This document shows positions 33,809-42,366 of a stretch of 64,000 bases of DNA, piece by piece (within the stretch, counting starts at the first letter, position 1; every line of letters begins with the position of its first letter). Made by a program: the position numbers and the translations under genes. The stretch is from Microvirga splendida (GTDB lineage: Bacteria > Pseudomonadota > Alphaproteobacteria > Rhizobiales > Beijerinckiaceae). The notes below the pieces were generated by a model. It was not told the DNA's origin and made no database searches. It was given only the letters and a program-made list of their open reading frames with translations. Location of the stretch: NCBI RefSeq assembly GCF_016427565.1, contig NZ_JAELXT010000001.1:1-64000 (forward strand). The letters run 5' to 3'.

Positions 33809-34809
33809 GCCTTCCTCCTCAACACGGCGCGCACGGCCGTCAGAACGGGCGATTGGGCCAGGAGCACGGCCAGCACGACGATGGCCTTCACGATGAGGTT
33901 GTACTCGGGCGGGTAGCCGCTCAGCAGAATGCCCGTGTTCATGGCCTGGATGATGAGGGCGCCGATGACGGCGAGGACGAGGCTGAAGCGTCCGCCGAAC
34001 AGGGACGTGCCGCCCACGACCACGGCCAGGATCGCGTCGAGCTCGAGCCAGAGGCCGGCATTGTTGGCGTCGGCCCCCCGGATGTCGGCGGTCACGATCA
34101 GGCCCGCGATGGCCGCACAGAGGCTGCACCACATATACACCGCAATGGTCACCGCCTTGGTGCCGACGCCCGCATAGGCGCTGGAGCGGACATTGGCGCC
34201 GATTGCTTCGATAAAGAGGCCGAGCGCCGTGTATCGGACCACGAGATGCGTGATGAGAAGCATCACGAGGGCGATCATCACAGCCATCGGCAGCATCAGG
34301 AAGGAGCCGCTGCCGATGGCCGCGAAGCCGTCGCTCACGAAGGTGATGATCTGTCCCTCGGTGATGAGCTGCGCGAAGCCGCGCCCGGCCACCATCAGGA
34401 TCAGGGTGGCCACGAAAGGCTGGATCTCGAGAACGGCCACGAGAATGCCGTTCCACAGGCCACAGGCCAGTCCCACGCCGGCCGCGGCGGCGAGCGCCAC
34501 CGGCAGCGGATACCCCTCGGCCGTCAGGGCTGCCGCCGTTGCGCCCGCAATGGCCATGACGGCGCCGACGGAGAGATCGATCCCGCGCGTTGCGATGACC
34601 AGCGTCATGCCCAGCGCCAGAATGGCCACCGGGGCGCCCCGGTTCAGCACGTCGATCAGGCTGCCGAAGAGACGGCCGTCCTGAAGGCGCAGGGCGAAGA
34701 AGTCGCGGAAGACGAGCCAGTTGACGAGAAAGACGATCAGGAGCGCCGCAACCTGCGGAAGCCCCTTGGGGAGCGTGCGCGGAGCACTGGCTTGGATCAC
34801 GCTGCTCAT
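33805..34809 (-). CDS. Sugar ABC transporter permease (YtfT type)
   Basis: The 334-residue polytopic permease has LGMTLVIATRGIDLSVGAVM as the family signature and GADANNAGLWLELDAILAVV in the C-terminal half. It is the second channel subunit with the YjfF-like protein. The start at 34809 overlaps the stop of the ATPase gene (TGATG), and its stop overlaps the next start. An in-frame extension to 34971 has no family similarity and lies inside the ATPase gene, so I discard it. Confidence 0.86.
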   Translation of the reverse strand: MSSVIQASAPRTLPKGLPQVAALLIVFLVNWLVFRDFFALRLQDGRLFGSLIDVLNRGAPVAILALGMTLVIATRGIDLSVGAVMAIAGATAAALTAEGYPLPVALAAAAGVGLACGLWNGILVAVLEIQPFVATLILMVAGRGFAQLITEGQIITFVSDGFAAIGSGSFLMLPMAVMIALVMLLITHLVVRYTALGLFIEAIGANVRSSAYAGVGTKAVTIAVYMWCSLCAAIAGLIVTADIRGADANNAGLWLELDAILAVVVGGTSLFGGRFSLVLAVIGALIIQAMNTGILLSGYPPEYNLIVKAIVVLAVLLAQSPVLTAVRAVLRRKA

Positions 34810-36317
34810 CAGTGGCTCGCAATGGTTGTCATGATGGTATCCGCGCTCACCTCGGCGCCTGAGAGTTCGCGGACATGCCGCCGGTCGCGCAGCACCACGA
34901 CGCGGTCGCTGTAGGAGGCGATCTCCTCCAGTTCCGAGGAGATGACGAGAAGAGCAAGGCCGTCCTCGCACAGGCGCTCGATGAGACGGATGATCTCGGC
35001 GTGGGCGCCCACATCGATGCCGCGCGTCGGCTCGTCGAGGATGAGGAAGCGCGGCTCGGTGGCGAGCCAGCGGGCGAGCAGCGCCTTCTGCTGGTTGCCG
35101 CCCGAAAGAAGGCCGATGGGCTTTTCCGCATCCGGCGTCCGGATGTCGAGAAGCTTGATGAAGCGGTTGGCGATCTCCTCCTGCTTGCCTCGGGGGATCT
35201 GATGCAGCCAGCCGCGCTGCGCCTGCAGGGCCAGAACGATGTTCTCGCGGATCGACAGCTCCGCCACGATGCCTTCCGTCTTGCGGTCTTCGGGCGTGAA
35301 GCCGAACCGCAGGCGGGCGGCATCGCGCGGGGTCGCGATGCGCACGGGCTTCCCATCGACGAAGGCCTGCCCGCTGTCCGCGCGCTCGACCCCAAAGATG
35401 AGTTTCGCGGTCTCGGTGCGGCCCGAACCCAGGAGGCCGGCCAGTCCCACCACCTCGCCGGGGCGCACGGCAAGATCGAAAGGCTCGATGAGGCGCCGCC
35501 TGCCGTAATTCTTGAAGGCCACGAGCGGCTCTCCGGTGACGGCGGGGCGCTGGTTGCGGTGCAAGGCCTCGTCCGCGAGCTCACGCCCCAGCATCATGGA
35601 CACGAGCTCGATCCGCGGCAGCTCGGCGATGGGCTTCGAGCCCACGAGACGGCCGTTGCGCAGCACGGTGATGCGGTCGCAGACGGCATAGACCTGATCG
35701 AGGAAATGCGTGACGAACACGATGCCGATGCCGCGAGCCTTGAGGCCCTTCAGAATCTCGAAAAGACTCTCGACCTCCTGCGCGTCGAGGCTCGCCGTCG
35801 GCTCATCGAGGATGAGCACCTTGGCGGAAAGATCGACCGCACGCGCAATCGCGATGATCTGCTGGACGGCGACGGAGAAGCTCCCGAGGGGATTGGCCAC
35901 ATCGATCGCGAGGCCATAGCCGGACAGAAGCTCGGCCGCGCGGCGCCGCATCTCGCCCGTGCGCACGAGGCCGAAACGATGGGGCTGGCGGCCGATGAAG
36001 AGGTTTTCCGCCACGGACAGGTTCGGCAGAAGATTGACCTCCTGATAAACCGTGCCGATGCCGAGCGAGAGCGCATCGGCCGGGTCGCGTGCCGTAATCT
36101 CCTGCCCGTCGAGGCGAACCGTTCCGGCATCGCGCCTGAACACGCCCGTCAGCACTTTGATCAGAGTCGACTTGCCGGCGCCGTTCTCGCCGAGCAGGCC
36201 GTGGATCTCACCCGCATGAAGGGTGAAGTCCACATGATCGAGCGCCAGCACGCCCGGAAACCCCTTCGTCAGCCCCCTGATCTCGAGAAGTTCAGGCCGT
36301 TCCCTTGTTGGCTGCAT
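34809..36317 (-). CDS. Sugar ABC transporter ATP-binding protein (YtfR type)
   Basis: The 502-residue protein has two ABC domains. The first has Walker [30 protein letters not shown] and Walker [11 protein letters not shown]. The second has GLLGSGRTETAKLIFG, signature [15 protein letters not shown] and [31 protein letters not shown] is typical of the YtfR/galactofuranose branch. It powers the YtfT/YjfF-like channel and receives sugar from the YtfQ-like protein encoded upstream across a hairpin-containing 97-base gap. Confidence 0.9.
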   Translation of the reverse strand: MQPTRERPELLEIRGLTKGFPGVLALDHVDFTLHAGEIHGLLGENGAGKSTLIKVLTGVFRRDAGTVRLDGQEITARDPADALSLGIGTVYQEVNLLPNLSVAENLFIGRQPHRFGLVRTGEMRRRAAELLSGYGLAIDVANPLGSFSVAVQQIIAIARAVDLSAKVLILDEPTASLDAQEVESLFEILKGLKARGIGIVFVTHFLDQVYAVCDRITVLRNGRLVGSKPIAELPRIELVSMMLGRELADEALHRNQRPAVTGEPLVAFKNYGRRRLIEPFDLAVRPGEVVGLAGLLGSGRTETAKLIFGVERADSGQAFVDGKPVRIATPRDAARLRFGFTPEDRKTEGIVAELSIRENIVLALQAQRGWLHQIPRGKQEEIANRFIKLLDIRTPDAEKPIGLLSGGNQQKALLARWLATEPRFLILDEPTRGIDVGAHAEIIRLIERLCEDGLALLVISSELEEIASYSDRVVVLRDRRHVRELSGAEVSADTIMTTIASH

Positions 36318-36368
36318 CCCGTCCTCACCAGCCCATGCGCAAAGCCGCCGCAGACCGGCGGGGTTGGA

Positions 36369-36399
36369 AGGGCAGCAGGCGGGTGCCGCCTGCCGCCCT
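36369..36399 (-). terminator. Hairpin between the YtfQ-like and YtfR-like genes
   Basis: AGGGC-AG-CAGGCGG (36369-36382) pairs with CCGCCTG-CC-GCCCT (36386-36399) around a GTG loop: 12 base pairs with one internal 2x2 mismatch. It follows the stop of the binding-protein gene by 15 bases on the transcribed strand and probably gives partial termination or mRNA protection. Confidence 0.6.
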
Positions 36400-36414
36400 C
36401 GCGGTTGGATGATC

Positions 36415-37377
36415 TCAGTAGAGATCCTTGCGCTTTTCGTATTCGGCCTGCGCGGTCTCGGGCGTGTAGACCTTGGACTCCGTCTGGATCCACTTCGGCG
36501 GCTGCTTGCCGTCCTTCTTGAAGGCGAGCAGCGCGTCGAATGCCGGGCCTGCCATGTTGGGCGTCAGCTCGACGGTCACGTTGGCTTCGCCGTCCGCCAT
36601 GGCCTTGAAGATATCCGGCACCGCGTCGATGGACACGACCTTGATGTCCTTGCCGGGCTTCAGGCCGGCTTCCTTGATGGCCTGGATGGCGCCGATGGCC
36701 ATGTCGTCGTTATGGGCATAGACGGCGCAGATGTTCTTGCCGCCGCCTTCGGCCTTGATGAAGCTTTCCATGACTTCCTTGCCCTTGGTGCGGGTGAAGT
36801 CGCCGGACTGGGTGCGGATGATCTTCATGCCGGGATTGGCCGCCACGACCTGATCGAAGCCTTTCTTGCGGTTGATCGCCGGGCTCGAGCCGACCGTGCC
36901 CTGGAGCTCGACCACGTTGCACTTGCCGCCAGTCTCCTTGGCCAGCCACTCGCCGGCCACCTTGCCCTCATAGACGGTGTCGGAGGTCACGGCCGTGAGA
37001 TAGAGGGAATCGTCCTTCGTCTCGATGGAGCGGTCGAGCAGGACCACCGGGATCTTGGCGTCCTTGGCTTCCTTGAGAACCGAGTCCCAGCCCGTGGAGA
37101 CGACCGGCGCGATGAAGATGGCATCGACGCCCTGCGCGATGAAGGAGCGCACGGCGCGGATCTGGTTCTCCTGCTTCTGCTGCGCATCGGAAATCTTGAG
37201 GTCGATGCCGCGCTTCTCGGCCTCGATTTTCGAGACCTTCGTCTCGGCGGCCCGCCAGCCGGACTCCGAACCGACCTGCGAGAACCCGACGGTCATTTTG
37301 CTCTGGGCGTAAGCGGCGCCTGAGGACAGCATCAGTGCGGCCATGCCGATTGTCGTCAGAAGATGACGGGCCTTCAT
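36415..37377 (-). CDS. Sugar ABC transporter substrate-binding protein (YtfQ type)
   Basis: The 320-residue periplasmic protein has the signal peptide HLLTTIGMAALMLSSGAAYA. The mature part starts KMTVGFSQVGSESGWRAAET, matching YtfQ-like galactofuranose-binding proteins (VGFSQVGSESxWR). Other family segments are FIAPVVSTGWDSVLKEAKDA, VVLLDRS and NDDMAIGAIQAIKEAG. It is the first gene of the leftward operon YtfQ-YtfR-YtfT-YjfF-GntR. The divergent arabinonate dehydratase points to L-arabinose or another pentofuranose as ligand, rather than galactofuranose. Confidence 0.88.
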   Translation of the reverse strand: MKARHLLTTIGMAALMLSSGAAYAQSKMTVGFSQVGSESGWRAAETKVSKIEAEKRGIDLKISDAQQKQENQIRAVRSFIAQGVDAIFIAPVVSTGWDSVLKEAKDAKIPVVLLDRSIETKDDSLYLTAVTSDTVYEGKVAGEWLAKETGGKCNVVELQGTVGSSPAINRKKGFDQVVAANPGMKIIRTQSGDFTRTKGKEVMESFIKAEGGGKNICAVYAHNDDMAIGAIQAIKEAGLKPGKDIKVVSIDAVPDIFKAMADGEANVTVELTPNMAGPAFDALLAFKKDGKQPPKWIQTESKVYTPETAQAEYEKRKDLY

Positions 37378-37436
37378 GCGTTTCTCCCTAAATTTGTCGT
37401 TGCTCTTCGACTTTAGCAGCCTTAACAGCTGCCTAT

Positions 37437-37453
37437 TAGTACTATTATATGAA
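37437..37453. promoter_or_regulatory. Candidate GntR operator between the YtfQ operon and arabinonate dehydratase gene
   Basis: TAGTACTATTATATGAA, beginning with the palindrome TAGTACTA (37437-37444). Read on the minus strand, TATAAT at 37449-37444 is a consensus -10 box for the YtfQ operon inside the motif. Thirteen of 17 positions match the site at 31976-31992. It lies in the divergent gap, so it may control both directions. Confidence 0.5.
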
Positions 37454-37534
37454 ACATCGAGAGCGCCTATACGACCAAAGTCGCGGTCCTCCAGACCTCC
37501 TTGGCCGGCGCTCGGGTTTCAGAGGCGGGAAGCA

Positions 37535-39268
37535 ATGAGCGAAGACAAGAAGCGTCCCTTGCGCAGCCAGGCGTGGTTCGGGCGCCAGGACAAGATGGGT
37601 TTCTATTACCGCTCGTTTTTGAAGAACAGCGGCTTCCCCCAGGACCAGTTCGAAGGCCGTCCCGTCATCGGCATCTGCAACACCTGGTCAGAGCTCACCC
37701 CCTGCAATGCCCATTTCCGCACCCTGGCCGAGCACGTGAAGTACGGCGTGCTCGACGCCGGCGGCTTTCCGCTCGAGTTCCCTGTCTCCTCGCTCGGCGA
37801 GGTGACCATGCGCCCCACGGCCATGCTTTTCCGCAACCTCGCCGCCATGGACGTGGAGGAGGCCATCCGCGCCCATCCCCTCGACGGCGTCGTGCTCCTC
37901 ATGGGCTGCGACAAGACCACTCCTGCCCTGCTCATGGGCGCAGCCTCCGCCGACCTGCCCACCATCGGCGTCTCCGGCGGCCCGCAGCTGCGCGGCGTCT
38001 ATCGCGGCAAGTATATCGGGTCCGGCACCAACATCATCTCCATGAGCGAGCAGCTTCGCGCCGGCGAGGTCACCCTGCAGGAGTTCCACGAGGCGGAAGC
38101 CGGCATGAACCGCTCGGCCGGCCACTGCATGACCATGGGCACCGGCTCCACCATGGCGTCCATGGTGGAGGCGCTCGGCGTCGGCCTGCCGGAGAATGCC
38201 GCCATCCCGGCCTCGGACGCGCGCCGCAACCAGCTCGCCCGCATGGCGGGCCGCCGCATCGTCGAGATGGTGCGCGAGGATGTCGTGCTCTCCAGGATCA
38301 TGACGCGCCAGGCTTTCGAGAACGCCGTACGCACGCTCGCCGCCATCGGCGGCTCGACCAATGCGGTGGTGCATCTCCTGGCCATCGCCGGCCGTTGCGG
38401 CATCGACCTGACGCTCGACGACTTCGACCGGCTCGGCCGTGACATCCACTGCCTCGTCGACCTGATGCCCTCGGGCCGCTTCCTGATGGAGGATTTCTAT
38501 TATGCCGGCGGCCTGCCGGTGGTCCTACGTACGCTCGGCGAGCGCGGCCTGCTGCACAAGGATGCGCTCACCGTCAACGGCAAGCCGATCTGGGACAACG
38601 TGCAGGACGCGCCGTGCTGGAACCGCGAGGTGATCACCACCTTCGAGGAACCGTTCAAGCCGGAGGCCGGAATCGCCATCCTCAAGGGAAATCTCGCGCC
38701 GAACGGCGCCGTCATCAAGCCGTCGGCCGCCTCGCCCGAACTGATGCAGCACACCGGCCGCGCCGTCGTGTTCGAGACCATCGAGGATCTGCATCATCGC
38801 ATCGACGACGAGGATCTCGACATCGACGAGACCTGCATCATGGTGCTCAAGAACTGCGGACCCAAAGGCTATCCCGGCATGGCCGAGGTGGGCAACATGC
38901 CCCTGCCGCAGAAGCTTCTGAAAAAAGGCATTCGCGACATGATCCGCATCTCGGATGCGCGCATGTCGGGCACGGCCTATGGCACGGTGGTGCTGCACGT
39001 GGCGCCCGAGGCTGCCGCCGGCGGGCCGCTGGCTCTGGTGCAGAACGGCGACCTGATCACCCTCGATGTGCCGGCCCGCAGCCTGCACCTTCACGTGGAG
39101 GCCGAGGAGATGGAGCGCCGTCGTGCCGCCTGGGTTCCGCCGGAGCCGCATGCCACCCGCGGTTGGGCCAAGATATATGTCGACCATGTTCTGCAGGCCG
39201 ACAAAGGTGTCGACCTGGACTTTCTTGTGGGCCGTACGGGTTCGCCCGTTCCGCGCGACAATCATTAG
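37535..39268 (+). CDS. L-arabinonate dehydratase (IlvD/Edd family)
   Basis: The 577-residue Fe-S dehydratase converts L-arabinonate to 2-dehydro-3-deoxy-L-arabinonate. Cluster cysteines C57 (SELTPCN), C125 (LMGCDKTTP) and C198 (RSAGHCMTMG) nearly match the positions I recall for the Rhizobium arabinonate dehydratase (59, 127, 200). Opening residues KKRPLRSQAWFGRQDKMGFY and the C-terminal KNCGPKGYPGMAEVG also fit the sugar-acid subgroup rather than IlvD. Start at ATG 37535. The next gene encodes the following pathway enzyme. Substrate could also be D-fuconate, D-xylonate or another sugar acid of like configuration. Confidence 0.87.
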   Translation: MSEDKKRPLRSQAWFGRQDKMGFYYRSFLKNSGFPQDQFEGRPVIGICNTWSELTPCNAHFRTLAEHVKYGVLDAGGFPLEFPVSSLGEVTMRPTAMLFRNLAAMDVEEAIRAHPLDGVVLLMGCDKTTPALLMGAASADLPTIGVSGGPQLRGVYRGKYIGSGTNIISMSEQLRAGEVTLQEFHEAEAGMNRSAGHCMTMGTGSTMASMVEALGVGLPENAAIPASDARRNQLARMAGRRIVEMVREDVVLSRIMTRQAFENAVRTLAAIGGSTNAVVHLLAIAGRCGIDLTLDDFDRLGRDIHCLVDLMPSGRFLMEDFYYAGGLPVVLRTLGERGLLHKDALTVNGKPIWDNVQDAPCWNREVITTFEEPFKPEAGIAILKGNLAPNGAVIKPSAASPELMQHTGRAVVFETIEDLHHRIDDEDLDIDETCIMVLKNCGPKGYPGMAEVGNMPLPQKLLKKGIRDMIRISDARMSGTAYGTVVLHVAPEAAAGGPLALVQNGDLITLDVPARSLHLHVEAEEMERRRAAWVPPEPHATRGWAKIYVDHVLQADKGVDLDFLVGRTGSPVPRDNH

Positions 39269-39301
39269 ACAACGAGAAGCAACATCAAGAAGGAAGAGAT
39301 C

Positions 39302-40240
39302 ATGCTCGCAGCCGGCAGGAGTTCCACCCGCCCCTATCGTGGTGTGTTTCCGGTGGCGCCCACAATCTTCGACGATAGCGGCCGCCTCGATCTGGAGGGC
39401 CAGAAGCGTGCCGTCGACTTCATGATCGACGCGGGTTCCGACGGCCTCTGCATCCTGGCGAATTTCTCCGAGCAGTTCCTGCTCCGCGACGATGAGCGCG
39501 ACGCCGTCATGACGACGGTGCTCGATCATGTCGCCGGTCGTGTTCCGGTGATCGTCACGACCAGCCATTTCTCGACGGAGATCTGCGCCGAGCGCAGCCG
39601 CCGCGCACAGGAGGCTGGCGCTGCCATGGTGATGATCATGCCGCCGTTCTTCGGCGCGACCCTGCGGGTGTCGGAGCCCGGCATCTACGAGTTCTTCCGC
39701 CGGGTGTCGGACGAGATCGGCATTCCGATCATGATCCAGGATGCCCCCATGGCCGGCACTTCGCTGTCGGCACCGTTTCTCGCCCGCATGGCGAAGGAGA
39801 TCGCCAACGTCTCCTACTTCAAGATCGAGGTGGCGGGCACAGCCACGAAGCTGCGCGACCTTATCGCGCTCGGGGGCGAGGCGATCGAAGGGCCGTGGGA
39901 CGGCGAGGAGGCGATCACCCTCATGGCCGACCTCGATGCGGGCGCCATGGGCGCCATGACCGGCGGCGCCTATCCGGACGGAATCCGTCAGATCATCGAT
40001 CCGTACTTCGCCGGCAACCGCGAGGAGGCGGCCGCAGCCTATGAGCGCTGGCTGCCGCTGATCAATTACGAGAACCGGCAATGCGGGCTCTTGGCCGCCA
40101 AGGTGCTCATGAAGGAAGGCGGGGTGATCCGCTCGGAAGCGGTGCGCCATCCGTTGCAGCCGCTGCACCCGGAAACGAGAAAAGGCCTCATCGAGGTCGC
40201 CCGGCGCCTCGACCCGATGGTCCTGCGCTGGGGACGCTAA
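39302..40240 (+). CDS. 2-dehydro-3-deoxy-L-arabinonate dehydratase (DHDPS family)
   Basis: The 312-residue class I aldolase-fold enzyme of the dihydrodipicolinate synthase family has Schiff-base Lys K174 in SYFKIEVAG, preceded by the barrel segments GLCILANFSEQFLL and VMIMPPFFGATL. The NFSEQ motif replaces the usual N-GTTGE, as in Azospirillum arabinonate-pathway enzymes, which dehydrate the keto acid to 2-oxoglutarate semialdehyde. It starts 34 bases after the dehydratase gene with AGGAAGAG upstream. The semialdehyde dehydrogenase completing the route is not clear; the one at 40739 is a candidate but lies behind its own control region. Confidence 0.85.
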   Translation: MLAAGRSSTRPYRGVFPVAPTIFDDSGRLDLEGQKRAVDFMIDAGSDGLCILANFSEQFLLRDDERDAVMTTVLDHVAGRVPVIVTTSHFSTEICAERSRRAQEAGAAMVMIMPPFFGATLRVSEPGIYEFFRRVSDEIGIPIMIQDAPMAGTSLSAPFLARMAKEIANVSYFKIEVAGTATKLRDLIALGGEAIEGPWDGEEAITLMADLDAGAMGAMTGGAYPDGIRQIIDPYFAGNREEAAAAYERWLPLINYENRQCGLLAAKVLMKEGGVIRSEAVRHPLQPLHPETRKGLIEVARRLDPMVLRWGR

Positions 40241-40738
40241 AACCGTATAGCCGCCGCATGAGCTCATGCCTTGCGGCGGCAGTGCCATGAATCGTTGATG
40301 CTCATGCTGCAGTCTATGAGCCGAGCGCTCCTGCAGCAGAAGTTTCCGGACATCGGACCTGCGCCCATGAGCCGGCCCGCGGAGCCGGCCGTGCCACGTG
40401 GCCGGACCTGAACCGGCATTGGGGAAGTTCCCTGGACCTAGCGGCCGGGCTCAAGCCTTAAAGGGCTGCGTCTTCGGCGCTGCTGATCTCTCCCGACATT
40501 TTTCTGAACCAAGGAGCCCAGGAGCGCCGAGCGTCGGATTACGCCGGCTCTGCAACCTTAGGTTCAATAATGGAGCCTAGGGCACGCCCAGATCAAAAAT
40601 CCACTATAGGAGATTTTCTCTATTGCTCAGCTGAATTCTACCATGGTAGACATAGATACATAACAATGAAGCATAAGACGACGCCGTGGTTTGGAATCTC
40701 TGAACACCGTGCCGTCGTCACCTGAACGGGAGAGTGAC
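40241..40738. promoter_or_regulatory. Intergenic region with palindromic operator and promoter
   Basis: This 498-base gap lies before the aldehyde dehydrogenase operon. I see no gene. GCCGGC repeats at 40371-40376 and 40384-40389 could form a GC hairpin. The AT-rich part from about 40590 to 40690 holds the perfect palindrome at 40637-40650; TTGCTC at 40624 and TAGACA at 40648 could be weak -35/-10 boxes with an 18-base spacer. GGGAGAG four bases before the GTG at 40739 is the ribosome site. Confidence 0.5.
40637..40650. promoter_or_regulatory. Perfect 14-bp palindrome, candidate operator
   Basis: TCTACCATGGTAGA reads the same on both strands. It sits about 90 bases upstream of the aldehyde dehydrogenase start, within an AT-rich promoter-like tract. 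The cognate regulator may be the XRE-cupin protein encoded at the other end of the operon (49978-50598). I found no second exact copy by eye. Confidence 0.5.
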
Positions 40739-42247
40739 GTGGGATCCTCAATCGTCGAAGCATCGCCGCTCCAGGACTTCCGCATGCTGATCGAAGGCGA
40801 GTGGTGCGAGTCTTCGTCGGGGAACTGGTTCGAGACGAAGGATCCCTACAGCGGAAAGCCCTGGGCGCGCCTCCCGCGCGGGAATGCCGACGATGTCGAT
40901 CGGGCCGTTCGCGCCGCGCACACCGCATTCACATCCGGCCCATGGTCGAAGATGCTCGCCAGCGATCGCGGGATGCTCCTGTACCGCCTCGCAGATCTCA
41001 TCGAGAAGAACGCCCAGCGCCTCGCCGAACTCGAGGTGCGGGACAACGGCAAGCTCATGATCGAGATGCTGGGGCAGATGCGCTACATTCCGCGCTGGTT
41101 CCAGTATTATGGGGGTCTCGCGGACAAGATCGAAGGCGCGGTGACGCCAATCGATAAAGGGGACATGCTCCACTACATCCGCTACGAGCCGATCGGCGTC
41201 GTCGGGGCCATCACGCCGTGGAATTCGCCGCTGCTCCTGACCGTGTGGAAGCTCGCGCCCGCCCTTGCGGCCGGCAACACGGTTGTCATCAAGCCGTCGG
41301 AGCATGCATCCGTTTCGATGCTGGCTTTCCTCGAGCTTTTCGAGCAGGCGGGCTTTCCTCCCGGCGTCGTCAACGTGGTCACCGGCTTCGGCCACGAGGC
41401 CGGCGCGGCGCTCGCCGAGCACCCGCTGGTCGACCGCATCGCCTTCACGGGATCCGACGTGGGAGGACGGCTGGTCTCGCGCGCGGCGGCGGAAAGCTTC
41501 AAGCGCGTGTCGCTGGAGCTCGGCGGCAAGTCGCCCCACATCATCTTCGAGGACGCCGATCTCGACGCTGCGGTCAAGGGCGTCATCTCGGGCATCTTCG
41601 CGGCGGCAGGGCAGACCTGCATGGCCGGTTCGCGCCTGCTCGTTCACGAGAGCATCCACGACAGCTTCGTCGAGCGGCTGATCGAGCGGATGCGGCAGGC
41701 CCGCCTCGGCGACCCGCGCAGCGACAATACCGATGTAGGCCCCATCGCGACCGAACCGCAATTGGCAAAGACGCTCGAACTCATCGATATCGCCCGGTCC
41801 GAGGGCGCCGTCTGCGCGCTCGGCGGCAAGCGGCCGGATGCCGAGGGCCTGAAGGAAGGCTGGTTCGTCGAGCCCACCATCTTCACAGGCGTGGACAACT
41901 CCATGCGCATTGCGAGGGAAGAGGTGTTCGGACCGGTCCTCTCGGTTCTCAAGTTCCGGACCGACGAGGAAGCGGTGGCGCTTGCCAACGATACTCCCTA
42001 CGGGCTGGCCGCCGGATTGTGGAGCCAGAGCCTGGAGCGCGCGATCACGCTGCCGCGCAAGCTGCGGGCCGGCACCGTCTGGGTGAATGCCTATCGCGTG
42101 GTCAGCTACATGGCGCCGTTCGGCGGCTTCAAGTCTTCGGGCATCGGGCGCGAGAACGGCAAGGCCGCGATCTACGAATACCTTGAGACGAAGAGCGTCT
42201 TCATCAATCCGAAATCGAGAATTTCCAATCCTTTCACCCTGCAATAG
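40739..42247 (+). CDS. NAD(P)-dependent aldehyde dehydrogenase
   Basis: The 502-residue aldehyde dehydrogenase has the cofactor motif GAITPWNSPLLL, FTGSDVGG, the general-base Glu in LELGGKSP and the catalytic Cys in AAAGQTCMAGSR (C294). The family is not narrow enough to give the aldehyde. The start is a GTG at 40739 with GGGAGAG at four bases; a TTG frame start at 40691 lacks a ribosome site. It opens the rightward operon with Liv-type transporter, GST, CoA-transferase and HMG-CoA-lyase-like genes. It may act on an aldehyde within that route, or less likely on 2-oxoglutarate semialdehyde from the arabinonate genes. Confidence 0.88.
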   Translation: MGSSIVEASPLQDFRMLIEGEWCESSSGNWFETKDPYSGKPWARLPRGNADDVDRAVRAAHTAFTSGPWSKMLASDRGMLLYRLADLIEKNAQRLAELEVRDNGKLMIEMLGQMRYIPRWFQYYGGLADKIEGAVTPIDKGDMLHYIRYEPIGVVGAITPWNSPLLLTVWKLAPALAAGNTVVIKPSEHASVSMLAFLELFEQAGFPPGVVNVVTGFGHEAGAALAEHPLVDRIAFTGSDVGGRLVSRAAAESFKRVSLELGGKSPHIIFEDADLDAAVKGVISGIFAAAGQTCMAGSRLLVHESIHDSFVERLIERMRQARLGDPRSDNTDVGPIATEPQLAKTLELIDIARSEGAVCALGGKRPDAEGLKEGWFVEPTIFTGVDNSMRIAREEVFGPVLSVLKFRTDEEAVALANDTPYGLAAGLWSQSLERAITLPRKLRAGTVWVNAYRVVSYMAPFGGFKSSGIGRENGKAAIYEYLETKSVFINPKSRISNPFTLQ

Positions 42248-42366
42248 AGGCAGCACATTGCCCGGGCATCGTGAGGGAACGGAAATCTGAAGGGACTTGG
42301 CAGGCAGTCCCAACGTCGTGCGGATGACGACATCCGCAAGACCTGCCGAACAAGAGGGAGGAAGAC

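Noticed and set aside
34875..36521. 548-codon plus-strand open frame
   Set aside because: Antisense to the YtfR-like ATPase gene, which has intact Walker and signature motifs. No ribosome site or family resemblance.
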